Part shown: positions 46,301-52,592 of the stretch, in pieces
Layout of the letters: each line of letters opens with the position of its first letter
Numbering within the stretch: position 1 is the first letter of the stretch
Assembly: GCA_019746975.1 (NCBI GenBank)
Contig: JAIERK010000149.1
Location: 1-61,691 of the forward strand
Source of the DNA: Candidatus Obscuribacterales bacterium
Lineage (GTDB): Bacteria; Cyanobacteriota; Vampirovibrionia; Obscuribacterales; Obscuribacteraceae
DNA length: 61,691 bases
Direction: 5' to 3'
Notes under the pieces: model-generated
The model's database searches: none
Told to the model about the DNA's origin: nothing
Seen by the model: only the letters and a program-made list of their open reading frames with translations
Translations under genes and position numbers: made by a program

Positions 46301-46873
46301 ACCTGGGGGCAGTTCTGCGCGGATCTTTTCAGATATCGGCCCGACGTTGCCAACGGCAAGGATATAGATGCGGTCGAGCTGGCGGTCTTACTTCGCAATT
46401 GGATCGTTCAAAGTGCGAAAGCAAAAGAAACTGCTCAAAGCAAACCGCGAGCAAATCGAGAAGAGAACCAGTTCCGCATAGTAACCTCAGAAACGTACAA
46501 TAAACCGGCACGCGACCTTAATTACTGGGCAAGAGTCAGCGAATCGGAATCCTACTATCGCGAGAGAAAGGTCAACGAGCTGCTGAATACCGCCACCACG
46601 ACTATCCCTCGCAATGACGGAAGACTTCGTTGGCAAGCAATGTCGACCGGTGGGGTCGCCATACCCGACCTTATCCGAAAGCCACCAATCGAAAGGCTCG
46701 AGCAGTATCAGACCAATGTCATTGCACTCCTTCCGGAAGGGGTGAAGCCAATCCCCATAGAGGGCTTCAAAAAACTGCTACCGTCGCAGAGCAGAATTCC
46801 TATTGAATGCTTACGCCGATCCGGTTTCAATTACAAGCTGCTACCCCCAAGTTGGAAAAGCGCCGGGCAATAG
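37316..46873 (+). CDS. Giant hypothetical helical-repeat protein (3185 aa)
   Basis: One uninterrupted frame of 9.6 kb starts at ATG 37316, with GGAGG eight bases upstream. Most of it is alpha-helical and charged, with many HEAT/ARM-like units (for example VEVRRAAYDVARLI, QVRLLAAKTVAEQS, DRVKVAASYMLTYS). Two Gly/Ala-rich hydrophobic stretches lie near residues 645-690 (GLDVGMCVSGIGSAGIAIKG) and 1620-1640 (GGLSLAGMCMGGIIPMFAG) and may be membrane-associated. A beta-rich insert near 2140-2220 (TVLTFNGGSKTTITTG, WMIFTYDAKGKVSGYES) resembles YD/RHS-type strands. No signal peptide and no enzyme motif are recognised. It may be a large scaffold or surface-associated protein. It shares upstream elements with the preceding giant gene. 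Confidence 0.75.
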   Translation: MTFDQNLSPARNFTDKPQPDDWEAIFRRVSSGNTSYWQSKIALVNADGDKGPLPADNTKVSTELPPEAKLEKVESSEDKTQSNLRALQELLLSADTAINMDDFGQRMQTLLVARIQEKARKGELPPEVQAELKTLTKEKYEERLQELGAEEFKNILRKELKTYADSGKLDKEQTKILEDKIRDGEVPAELVLNLLDKELESKTFGDITRTLYVTLVEDLEKEVPFNFIRLVDSKLEIPTDFPIQAPMRADGRPAATNQEIANELIALLKKDKIPQKIVDGDPQKDIPTEADLENLKRFGDWNIVAARRIYDNINTFQAGRLQEKVFEFKRPKWAFKTGEDLEGWAGRAQPLVEIANRVTSVAQGLKLGEKQAKSNSTLGSIDKEALTTGFPGKISFDDNDNISFVEIELPDTLTRSFENEEKIKAVIKWLEANEARANQVCAELAAAAIDSGRILIWEDIPSKGKIEKDGRLEEFNLQKLRITTEKITDESGKKKIRIYNHVDYEYGGLLSCWDLITTRVGTRECYSLVDRAEFDAALKDANLPKPKLDSLYSKLEAKQKEIGEKSAQSEKVSENKKDLDAITKILESEFPPEVAAKYREKIFKNYRDYDENDLVCIENDGKVQLMRAKEIEGWTRRKAAWHVLCKGLEIGLDVGMCVSGIGSAGIAIKGAVVAGRAAGKAALKNVGTTVVREAIKDAAKKAVRNHAFHAGKSLTIGISGGLLNNSFARTDDVGRWALMARDTAFFADGVLSLGKTTAGAVGKFGRKPPLTFQARADARIEKLVSSLKTAARPKEVAAAKGVKDAATSTGKPLDAAKAASVTKRETFGEKVKFAVARTLRNNDRSLMVGTFFIGYQLAKGLMARFDSKNKHEPGLAVAEQLLGELQMSKANTRSLVRTAADAISGKDVEFQQGSFKEIAEGVEKAQKLGPEAKKEKTDELIRKFDTCSDKKEMALIAIGLLALNQKEDGTFDNVIGKRTQTPVLDKEVSLDVARKRRDGGNLNVYSAELLDTVKKEFTTCDADQKLAMARVLMAFNEFDKAEYIILCRDLIKNPAASSDTRMEAILTITDFAATAKEEKSGSKVPSELFLNYGCTPKELEQTLVDAAKTLTNKEEQAFVVGLLDALKGKTPEEVSARISLIGFTWMVQKLDREFKELKATPDETDTTKQELAQQRLSAKRDELEAVLQLIAVVDDPKLLIEFKQRREQSDKLREAESMELCESTYELGLVHQEIADASDEDRAALEEKVNAAEARFQAAERKVLDRQREENSNVDKGLLTLVPTSLSAIITDRLISELRATGSETQEQQLRTLQCVDALMMLSGGKESLQPNELERKLLSHVKMENGVIAVEAIKRLQSSGNKAFLAENKDTVLKEVLLILNSDSNRALFDNSNSADGKAHMLDYLPELLDKMPMSESEKEKFIEPLVNVLDRSSVATHASQHPQVRVKAIVALGKLASLINNSDLVSAKRKQRVSEILLDTMQLPSTSATPADRRRGDSSVEVRRAAYDVARLICSPKELSMRVVECTNTERDPELATRYASVELQSLRPDRPDCARRLYATEVLYWDQLLESNKDRIDKFGDRLKSKYDMLYSDTRKDKLSQARSKMKDEDWNSNLAGGLSLAGMCMGGIIPMFAGSGSVADQHYKNINANTKKYNAVRDEENTQWKKLTETARKTGKEGDEAKEELVWMATSGNVKQKAAAEEIRKMVVEENMPGKMLFLSYLMEAFRNNNTTEKVDARKEVIKILSHLANADPALRVMIGRMAHEALGLELKRFQVEVGEKFDENAPVPDGVSLQKSLIDIMVKCDYPLAMPILQSLSTSKYDYEGKPITVHPALKGAALTFLQDLQSTAPRTPFDRKDAEDRLRTAVSQRKNFTQQDEKKNKVLYEIKKSPGMGKVEKQKLLAGASVDPANAIDSLSTKNLINDVFMANPITDQNDGRIFLLQELLDDSDLDVALVAAWHLVRAIDPERALNEPTRAAFRNQPFVAKAIDKLKDISKIDVNKPVDGLDAQTAKRVHETRTAIRNDAVRILKIVQTWDKGALEKSLNNDLDAQRVKESFRVLNEPNSSEAERRESLEAILRLAAGEYRQNNTKFQSLVQNELMIKAISSDANFGAIAFDAVSSVQRDNKPISSKIDYTGKTVLTFNGGSKTTITTGLNQKRIDYPDSSWMIFTYDAKGKVSGYESSETKGVIETNFLPGAVNLTNDGVVVIDQTNGVRTVRLEGGDKYSFFNQNFDSDKATKVFENELAKATSDAEKISVIKKTIDGFGPDAAPISSVQDKRITALYQLIAPAPTTKAVPDAVAFAAARAILDPRNRGIDSKSDVYRDARKVFLENELKSTFIRKAPTEKLLQDMQDTMRFFGPITSDTDARRQMFTAALKSENKQVRLLAAKTVAEQSNTTFTQEDRLSAIKVMLETTYRADENATDYVDAFAIIESAGKSLPDNEYKLGESQTLKIKGGKLIEFNTSYKDGSASCKWNTEGSYELSFVIGKIELKSYRMPSLDANHKHRVLSCLNTTGSAMALRMAENSTDSRLALTAQTAKLSGPKEYRWPALDRITYLAATSKDQELRGTSAVVLGCELNSCNPYDLYRISRLWEKHYQKGGGVGIAPYPIPFARLKEFTFPEDATQRQKEEMIYHGIGWLNEVCSNKLTGKLDTDAQEIEKRSKDGEGTYNYHEVCAAIFASLKFSPIKDAGDPRREVLRRLASESASDRVKVAASYMLTYSSIPEDVQAATDCLAKMAMHGNSWALREESKALLRDMVFVGTDTTNTAALKSWQEAWRACPQLMENPPVASSRDKVTRYLANANKDERSNLLGEKLSTRKVVLMELNGWTESELETAITAPNAEKLVPYVDTLTTTINGPNPRPMQLRSDAFVPGEKKVFQDLGLMEAKKQPPASPLRFLIVDDQKSFSQNKKKEFVEQTLQSEKIPPRTPLKIVANSATSEKKMTVLDESLVDAREAKKPTWTGDRILNEDKETPCFAKSVSDETWGQFCADLFRYRPDVANGKDIDAVELAVLLRNWIVQSAKAKETAQSKPRANREENQFRIVTSETYNKPARDLNYWARVSESESYYRERKVNELLNTATTTIPRNDGRLRWQAMSTGGVAIPDLIRKPPIERLEQYQTNVIALLPEGVKPIPIEGFKKLLPSQSRIPIECLRRSGFNYKLLPPSWKSAGQ

Positions 46874-46933
46874 GACGATTCCATTGTGATATCCTTTGTT
46901 GCTGCTCGCAGTGATTCGCAGAGAGGTGTTCGC

Positions 46934-47869
46934 ATGTCCGACGTTGTAGTAATCGGCAGCCTGAGTCTCGACATGGTCTTTTGCGTACCTTACCGACCGG
47001 CACGGGGCGAGACGATCAAAGCCACATCGTACGAAACGTTCGTCGGAGGCAAAGGTAACAACCAGGCTCTGGCTGCAGCGAAAGCCGGAGCAAAAACCGC
47101 GATGATTGGCAGGGTCGGCAACGATCAACACGCCGATGTGATAGTCAAAACACTAGAATCAGCAGGTGTGGACGCTTCTCTAGTAAGTCGAGATCCGGAA
47201 GTCGGTACCGGTCTTGCAAACATATATATTGACCCAAATGGAGACAACAGCATAGTCATTGCAACGCGTTCCAACGAACGACTGAGCACTGAGAATATCG
47301 ATCACGCGCGTTCGATCATAGAGAACAGCAAAATCGTCGTTTTGCAGCTTGAGGTCCCTCTCGATACCGTCACTTACGCTGCTATGGCAGCGAAGGCCGC
47401 TATGAAAACCGTTCTTCTAAACCCAGCTCCTGCTCCAGCCGAAGGAAAACTGCCTACGGCGCTTTTTAAACTGGTGGACATTCTAGTACCCAACGAATCT
47501 GAAGCGACCCTGATGACCGGTATCGAAGTCTCGAGCAAAGAGTCTGCGCTGAAGGCGGCAGCGATACTCCAACAAGCTGGCGCTTGCCAGGTATTAATAA
47601 CCCTTGGAGGAAACGGAGTAGCTGGTCTGGATTCGAGCGGCAACGAGGTTTTCGTCCCGGCATTCAAAGTCGAGGTGAAAGACACGACCGCAGCCGGCGA
47701 CGCCTTCGTCGGGGCCCTCTCCGCGCGCCTATCCGCGGGCGACAAGCTCGAAGACGCCTTGCGCTACGCCAACGCCGCAGGCGGCCTCGCTACAACGAAG
47801 ATGGGCGCCGCCGCTTCCCTTCCTTTTAGGGAACAAATCGAAGAGCTGTTCCAGACCTGCAAAACCTGA
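46934..47869 (+). CDS. rbsK: Ribokinase (PfkB family)
   Basis: The start at ATG 46934 (MSDVVVIGSLSLDMVF) has GAGGTG seven bases upstream; an earlier ATG at 46886 lies outside the conserved domain. The 311-residue protein has the N-terminal GGKGNNQALAAAKAG sugar-binding signature and the C-terminal DTTAAGDAFVGAL, with the catalytic Asp in A-A-G-D. It would phosphorylate D-ribose at O5 to feed the pentose phosphate pathway. No rbs transporter or regulator is adjacent. Related PfkB sugar kinases cannot be excluded. Confidence 0.88.
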   Translation: MSDVVVIGSLSLDMVFCVPYRPARGETIKATSYETFVGGKGNNQALAAAKAGAKTAMIGRVGNDQHADVIVKTLESAGVDASLVSRDPEVGTGLANIYIDPNGDNSIVIATRSNERLSTENIDHARSIIENSKIVVLQLEVPLDTVTYAAMAAKAAMKTVLLNPAPAPAEGKLPTALFKLVDILVPNESEATLMTGIEVSSKESALKAAAILQQAGACQVLITLGGNGVAGLDSSGNEVFVPAFKVEVKDTTAAGDAFVGALSARLSAGDKLEDALRYANAAGGLATTKMGAAASLPFREQIEELFQTCKT

Positions 47870-48174
47870 TTGATTTTAGTCCTGATCCTAGAACACATAA
47901 CTAGAAGGTTCTGCAGATTCTGCACAGGTTAAATCGTGATTGATCACCCCTCTTCAAGTGCAACTCGCCTTTATGATGACGCCCCAGTACAGTGATACAA
48001 GCAATACTGGCAATATCGAAAACTTAGCCGTCGGGAGGCGTTAAGTCAGGTTTAATTGCGGTAAATACGAACCCGATACACCCTCGGGTACAAATTGTTC
48101 ACGGATCGCTTCTATTATCGCTACACAAAGGCGTTGAGCCTTTTCTCTTTAGTAAGCACGAGGAATATTGAGAT
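47870..48174. other. Intergenic region between ribokinase and the thioredoxin/KPEV gene
   Basis: About 300 bases without a supported gene. I see only small inverted repeats: GTGAT-TG-ATCAC at 47936-47947, and ACCCGA pairing with TCGGGT in the line before 48100. AGGA at 48161-48164 lies ten bases before the ATG at 48175. Confidence 0.5.
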
Positions 48175-48321
48175 ATGGGTTGAGGTCCGCGTCCATGTCC
48201 GTCCCCCCAGCCATGGGATGTAAGTCCATATAGGCCAGTTAATCCTTACCAACCGGTTAACCCATATAGACCCATCAATCCCCAACCTGGGCAAGACAGG
48301 ATAATTCCAGATTCACAGGTT
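48175..48321 (+). pseudogene. Proline-rich 5' coding segment interrupted by TGA at codon 3
   Basis: ATG GGT TGA begins at 48175, with AGGA ten bases upstream. The frame after the TGA is open and runs straight into the annotated gene at 48322. The segment reads as real protein: Pro-rich, with a 12-residue repeat (SPYRPVNPYQPV, then NPYRPINPQPGQ) mirrored by a 36-base DNA period. No ATG, GTG or TTG occurs in frame between the TGA and 48322. TGA is used as a true stop by other genes here. A Trp codon TGG changed to TGA, by mutation or sequencing error, explains it best. Confidence 0.6.
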
Positions 48322-51300
48322 GTGAATCCCAGAGTTTTAAATCCAGATCCCCTATCGATTTTGAAAGAATCTACTTTGATCAGACCGGGTCAGCCCAATC
48401 CGATCAGAGACGGTGCCAAAATTGTCGATGGAAGCCGCGGTGTATCCGGCGGTGGTGGCTGGCCGAGCGAGACAGCGTTTAGCGACTCACTGAAGAAGAA
48501 TTTCGACTTCCCCAGTGCAGATAAGTTCAACGAAGCAAAGGCCAAAGCTGTCCGCGAAGGAAAACCGCTGGTCGTGGTGTTTGGAACGCAGAATGGACAG
48601 GATGTGAAACAACTGGTCGATAGCACCATCCCTGGTGCCAAGGCCGGCGGCAATAACGCAGTATACGTGTTTGCCGATCGTTCGAAACTCGATCCTAACT
48701 CTGAGCTTGGGCAGTACGCCAAAGCGAATATAGGGACTTCGAGTATGGCATATACAGCTGTGTTTCAACCAAAACCGGGAAAAGACGGAGAGCCCGTCAT
48801 CGATAGACATACCTGCAACACCTGGGGTGCGCGGGCAGAGATCTCAACGATTCTCCAACAACAGATTGGCAGCGCCAAGACTGGGCTGGAAGCCGACAAA
48901 GGAAAGTTTAAAGTAGCCGATTTGCCCCCCGGCACCAAAGGCGGTGAGCCGAAAGGCGACAAGCCGCAAGAAAAGGCTGAAAAAACAACGACACCGGAAA
49001 AGGAAGCGGAAGATAGAGTTGGTCCATTAGCTCGAACGATTATTGATTCGTTCGGTGGACTTAAAAACGCATCGGTCAAGGATCGGGAAGCACTGTACAA
49101 GAGAGCCGAAGAGGCAGCCGACAAGCTCGATCCAAAAGATATCAAACTACTTCAAGAGAAGGCAACTAAAGAACTAGAAGCGGAAAGTGCAAAAGGTCCC
49201 GGCGCAGATAAGAATAAAGTAGATGCGCTCAAAGCCAAGTCAGCCGTATTGAACTTGATGGAAGGAGCACCAGCCTGGACCCGAATGAACCACGGTCTCA
49301 GCCTGATGCAGCACTCCCAACTCGATCAGGGAGCCGCAAAAATCAAAGAAGGCGCACAGAAGAATCCTGATTACATGAACAAACCACAGTTCATCGAACA
49401 GGTGCTAAAGACGCCATACAATTCGGAAGACCTGAAGAAGACCTTCCCGGAAATTAAATTTGACGACTATCAGAAGGCAAAGTCCAATGGTACGGTCGAT
49501 CAATTCGTCAAAGACAACACTTCCAAAAAACCGGAAGTAGCGCCGAAGCCTTCGGATGCGAAAACGGACGTCGCAAAACAGCCCGATAAGCTCAAATACG
49601 ACGGTGCCGACTATAACAAGGCGCTCGAGGATGCATACAAGTCAGGCCGCCGCATGGTCGTGAAGGTCGGAGGCGAAGAGTGCGAAGGCTGCAAGGTGAT
49701 GGCCAAGAACGCTTGGCCGAATGAACAGGTACAGAAGAGCTTGAAAGACAAATCCGTCTTCGTAGATGTTGATGGTGACAAGCAAGGAGACCTGGTCACC
49801 GCCCTTGGTGCCGAGACCTGGCCGACCGTCGCCGTCGTAGAACCTTATAGAGATACTGACGGCAAAATCAAAGGCCGCATCGTAGACAGTCATGTGCCAA
49901 ACAAGGCCCAACAACAAAACGCCGATTCGCTCAATAAATTCCTTGATAAGAATCTAACTACACCGAAGGCTCCGGTTGAAGCCAAACCAGAGGTTAAGCC
50001 TGAAGTAAAACCAGAGGTTAAACCGGAAGTAAAACCGGAAGTGAAACCAGAGGTTAAGCCAGAAGCCAAGGATGATCCAGAGGCGAAAGAAAAAGCTCTC
50101 GTTCAAAAGATTGGAGCTCATCATCGGAAGGTTCTCGAACCGCTTACATCTCTAAAAGCGGATGCGGATCCGAAAACGATCGATGCGGCCTTCACGGACG
50201 CGATCAGTAGATCGAAGGAACTGAAGCCGGACGACGTCGCAGCTCTCCGAGATATCATCCAGAAGAAGATGCCTCAAGTGAAAGAAGGCGAAAAGCCGGA
50301 TGAAGCAACCCAGGCCAAGATAGATGGTGTGCAAAAAGAATTGGCCATGCTCAAGCGTATTGAGGGCACCGAGGCTTATCTAACCCTCTCCCGCGGCGCG
50401 GTCCGTTTACAAGCCGACGCGACAAAACCACAGCCTGGCATCGATGATGTCAAAGCAGGTTTGAAACTCAACAAGGACCTGGCAACAGACAAAGGTGTCA
50501 TCGACAAGCTGACCGGCACTGGTATCCCTCCAAAGCAATTGAAGGAGTGGTTCCCTGAAGTACCGTTCCAGGTGCCGCCAGATGCAAAACCTGAGGTGAA
50601 GCCCGAAGTCAAACCCGAGGTGAAGCCTGAAGTCAAACCTGAGGTGAAGCCCGAGGTGAAACCTGAGGTGAAGCCCGAAGTCAAACCCGAGGTGAAGCCC
50701 GAAGTCAAACCCGAGGTGAAGCCCGAAGTCAAACCTGAGGTGAAGCCCGAAGGTAAAGTTGAGGAACTAGACCAGAAGGAAAAAGAAGCATTCCAACGTC
50801 TCTCCGTCCATCAAAAACGGGTTCTCGAGCCGTTGACAAAACTCGGTGAGAATCCTTCACCGAAAGACTCGTTAGCCGCTTTCGACGAAGCGGTCACACG
50901 AGCGAAAGAGTTAAAACCAGATGATATCAAGACTGCAAAGGCAGCGCTCGCGAAAAGAATGCCGACTGTCAAGGAGGGAGACACGCCAGACGCTGCAACG
51001 CAAGAAAAAATTCGTAAGATTCAAGCCGATATGGGCATGGTTGACCGCATCGACCAGAGCGAAGCATATCTGACAATCACAAGAGGAGCACTAAAACTTC
51101 AATCCGATCCGAAGAATCCAGAACCCGGAAAAGAAGACATAAGGGCTGGACTCAAGCAACGGCCTGATCTTGCCAACAACAAGGGACTTCTGACGAAGCT
51201 GACCAGTACCGGATACGATGGCGCGAAACTGAAAGAGTGGTTCCCAGAACTGCCCTTCCAGGCAGAAGTAAAGCCAGAGGTTAAGCCAGAGGTTAAGCCC

Positions 51301-51852
51301 GAAGTTAAGCCTGAAGCGAAACCAGCCAAGGACCCCGAAAAGGTTTTTGATCGTCTGAGAGACCAACATCTCAACAACTTGCAGCCATTCGCGGACCTGG
51401 GCGAAAAGGCTACGGATGAGCAAATCGATAAGGCGTATGACAAGTCTATCGAGAGCGCATCCAAGGTCGATAAAGAAGACATCAAGCTCGGAATCGCCAA
51501 GCTGAAAGAGATCAGAGAGGGTGTTCAGAAAGACATCGGCACGAATAAACCGACAGAAGAACAACAAGCGATGCTAGATCAGATTGGCAGAGACTCAATC
51601 CAAATCGAACGACTTGGACAAGCTGAAAGTCTACTCCACCTCTCTCGTGGAACGAGAAGACTAACCAGCGCCAACGAAAACAAGACCAGCCCTGATACAG
51701 GTGTAGCCGACATCAAGCGTGGTCTCGAGCTCAACCCTGAGCTAGCCAAAGATCCAGGAATTATGAAAAAGCTAGAGGGCACCGGATACAGTGCCGACCA
51801 ACTGGCTACATGGTTCCCACAACTCAAGGCTAAGGAAGGCGAGCGTAAATAG
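48322..51852 (+). CDS. Thioredoxin-like / KPEV-linker multidomain protein
   Basis: From GTG 48322 the protein has 1176 residues; the true start may be at 48175. A first thioredoxin-like domain (about 57-183) lacks CxxC. A second (about 423-546) has C454-E-G-C457-K and the cis-Pro segment ETWPTVAVV, so it may be redox-active. Four copies of a roughly 155-residue helical domain follow or intervene (about 233-390, 592-752, 822-982, 1007-1172). They end in similar motifs (LKEWFPEVPFQ, LKEWFPELPFQ, LATWFPQLKA, LKKTFPEIKF). Linkers of 6, 13 and 3 KPEV units separate the later copies, like a flexible PEVK spring. No signal peptide is visible from the GTG. The GTG has no good ribosome-binding site. 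Confidence 0.75.
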   Translation: MNPRVLNPDPLSILKESTLIRPGQPNPIRDGAKIVDGSRGVSGGGGWPSETAFSDSLKKNFDFPSADKFNEAKAKAVREGKPLVVVFGTQNGQDVKQLVDSTIPGAKAGGNNAVYVFADRSKLDPNSELGQYAKANIGTSSMAYTAVFQPKPGKDGEPVIDRHTCNTWGARAEISTILQQQIGSAKTGLEADKGKFKVADLPPGTKGGEPKGDKPQEKAEKTTTPEKEAEDRVGPLARTIIDSFGGLKNASVKDREALYKRAEEAADKLDPKDIKLLQEKATKELEAESAKGPGADKNKVDALKAKSAVLNLMEGAPAWTRMNHGLSLMQHSQLDQGAAKIKEGAQKNPDYMNKPQFIEQVLKTPYNSEDLKKTFPEIKFDDYQKAKSNGTVDQFVKDNTSKKPEVAPKPSDAKTDVAKQPDKLKYDGADYNKALEDAYKSGRRMVVKVGGEECEGCKVMAKNAWPNEQVQKSLKDKSVFVDVDGDKQGDLVTALGAETWPTVAVVEPYRDTDGKIKGRIVDSHVPNKAQQQNADSLNKFLDKNLTTPKAPVEAKPEVKPEVKPEVKPEVKPEVKPEVKPEAKDDPEAKEKALVQKIGAHHRKVLEPLTSLKADADPKTIDAAFTDAISRSKELKPDDVAALRDIIQKKMPQVKEGEKPDEATQAKIDGVQKELAMLKRIEGTEAYLTLSRGAVRLQADATKPQPGIDDVKAGLKLNKDLATDKGVIDKLTGTGIPPKQLKEWFPEVPFQVPPDAKPEVKPEVKPEVKPEVKPEVKPEVKPEVKPEVKPEVKPEVKPEVKPEVKPEVKPEGKVEELDQKEKEAFQRLSVHQKRVLEPLTKLGENPSPKDSLAAFDEAVTRAKELKPDDIKTAKAALAKRMPTVKEGDTPDAATQEKIRKIQADMGMVDRIDQSEAYLTITRGALKLQSDPKNPEPGKEDIRAGLKQRPDLANNKGLLTKLTSTGYDGAKLKEWFPELPFQAEVKPEVKPEVKPEVKPEAKPAKDPEKVFDRLRDQHLNNLQPFADLGEKATDEQIDKAYDKSIESASKVDKEDIKLGIAKLKEIREGVQKDIGTNKPTEEQQAMLDQIGRDSIQIERLGQAESLLHLSRGTRRLTSANENKTSPDTGVADIKRGLELNPELAKDPGIMKKLEGTGYSADQLATWFPQLKAKEGERK
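49984..51318 (+). repeat. Coding tandem repeats encoding (KPEV)n in three blocks
   Basis: Blocks at about 49984-50067 (six KPEV), 50585-50752 (thirteen KPEV) and 51271-51318 (three KPEV) use a 12-base unit. In the middle block the units alternate (AAACCxGAGGTG, AAGCCxGAAGTC), so the DNA has a 24-base period. This suggests expansion by slippage or unequal exchange. Confidence 0.92.
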
Positions 51853-51893
51853 CATCTGCTATGCCTCACCGGCATAACGCCAATCAATACAGC

Positions 51894-51919
51894 AAAGCGC
51901 CGGCACCTCGCCGGCCTTT
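51894..51919 (+). terminator. Terminator-like hairpin
   Basis: GCCGGC (51899-51904) and GCCGGC (51910-51915) flank the loop ACCTC. AAAG before and CTTT after extend the stem with a bulge. It lies about 45 bases after the KPEV gene stop. The T-run is short. Confidence 0.45.
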
Positions 51920-52153
51920 CGCATTGCATGCACAGGAACCACCTGGGACCTAAACGACTTACATCTTGACGGGCTGTGAGGTGCCCGAAACGATCACCAG
52001 CTCCGAACGTGCGTGCAAGAATCGTTTTCGTCACTAAAATTTCGATTTCGCCGACTTCAAGAAAAATTTGATATGTCAAAGATCTCGCATGAATACTCGG
52101 CGGTATTATGGTCGCATGCAGTTCTTCTGAATTTTCGTGACTGTCAAGATGTA

Positions 52154-52560
52154 ACCTATACGACTTACCATTTGACAGAAGGAAGCCTCTTCCGCATGAA
52201 GCCGAGCGAAGTAAGTTCGCAACTTGGCGAACACGCTCCTTTCTTTGCCAGGGCTATATCGATATCGAATAAAAATTTGACAGACCGACCCGCGGCCGAC
52301 TCATTTCGCATGCGAAGCGCGATTGCCAACTTGGTAAACGCACTACTTTCTTCCCGTACTTAATTCGATGTCGAATAAAACTTTGACAAAAGGAAGCCTC
52401 TCTCCGATTAATTGATTTCACAATCAACGATCATTCACCAACTTGCCAAGCGCACTACTTTCTTCCAATGCTTTTATTCGATGTCGAATAAAACTTTGAC
52501 AAAGAAAGGCGTTTCTCGCATCGAGCCATTCACAAGCTGCGAGCATTCAACAACTTGGCA
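52154..52560 (+). repeat. Tandem intergenic repeat, locus C (period 105-113)
   Basis: TTTGACA begins at 52171, 52276, 52382 and 52495. AACTTGS cores begin at 52221, 52328, 52440 and 52552. TCGATRTCGA begins at 52259, 52365 and 52478, each exactly 17 bases before the TTTGACA that follows and 37-38 bases after the AACTTGS before it. GGAAGCCTCT follows TTTGACA in two units. The rest of 51920-52592 holds no supported gene. The region abuts the 3' end of the adhesin gene. Confidence 0.92.
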
Positions 52561-52592
52561 AGAGCAACGTTATCTTAGGCGCAAGCAGTTAC

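Noticed and set aside
48175..48321. Reassigned UGA codon or selenocysteine
   Set aside because: TGA clearly ends other genes here (for example at 23638, 25951 and 47869), and no selenocysteine context is evident so near the start.
49020..51840. Minus-strand frames encoding Thr-Ser-Gly-Phe repeats opposite the KPEV blocks
   Set aside because: They are antisense images of the repeat DNA and lack start signals and a coding context.
52171..52501. Array of promoters with TTTGACA as -35 boxes
   Set aside because: No consistent -10 hexamer occurs 16-18 bases downstream of the copies at loci A, B or C.
52154..52592. CRISPR array
   Set aside because: The conserved elements are short and split by variable sequence at 105-113-base periods. 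There is no constant 25-40-base repeat with unique spacers and no cas genes nearby.
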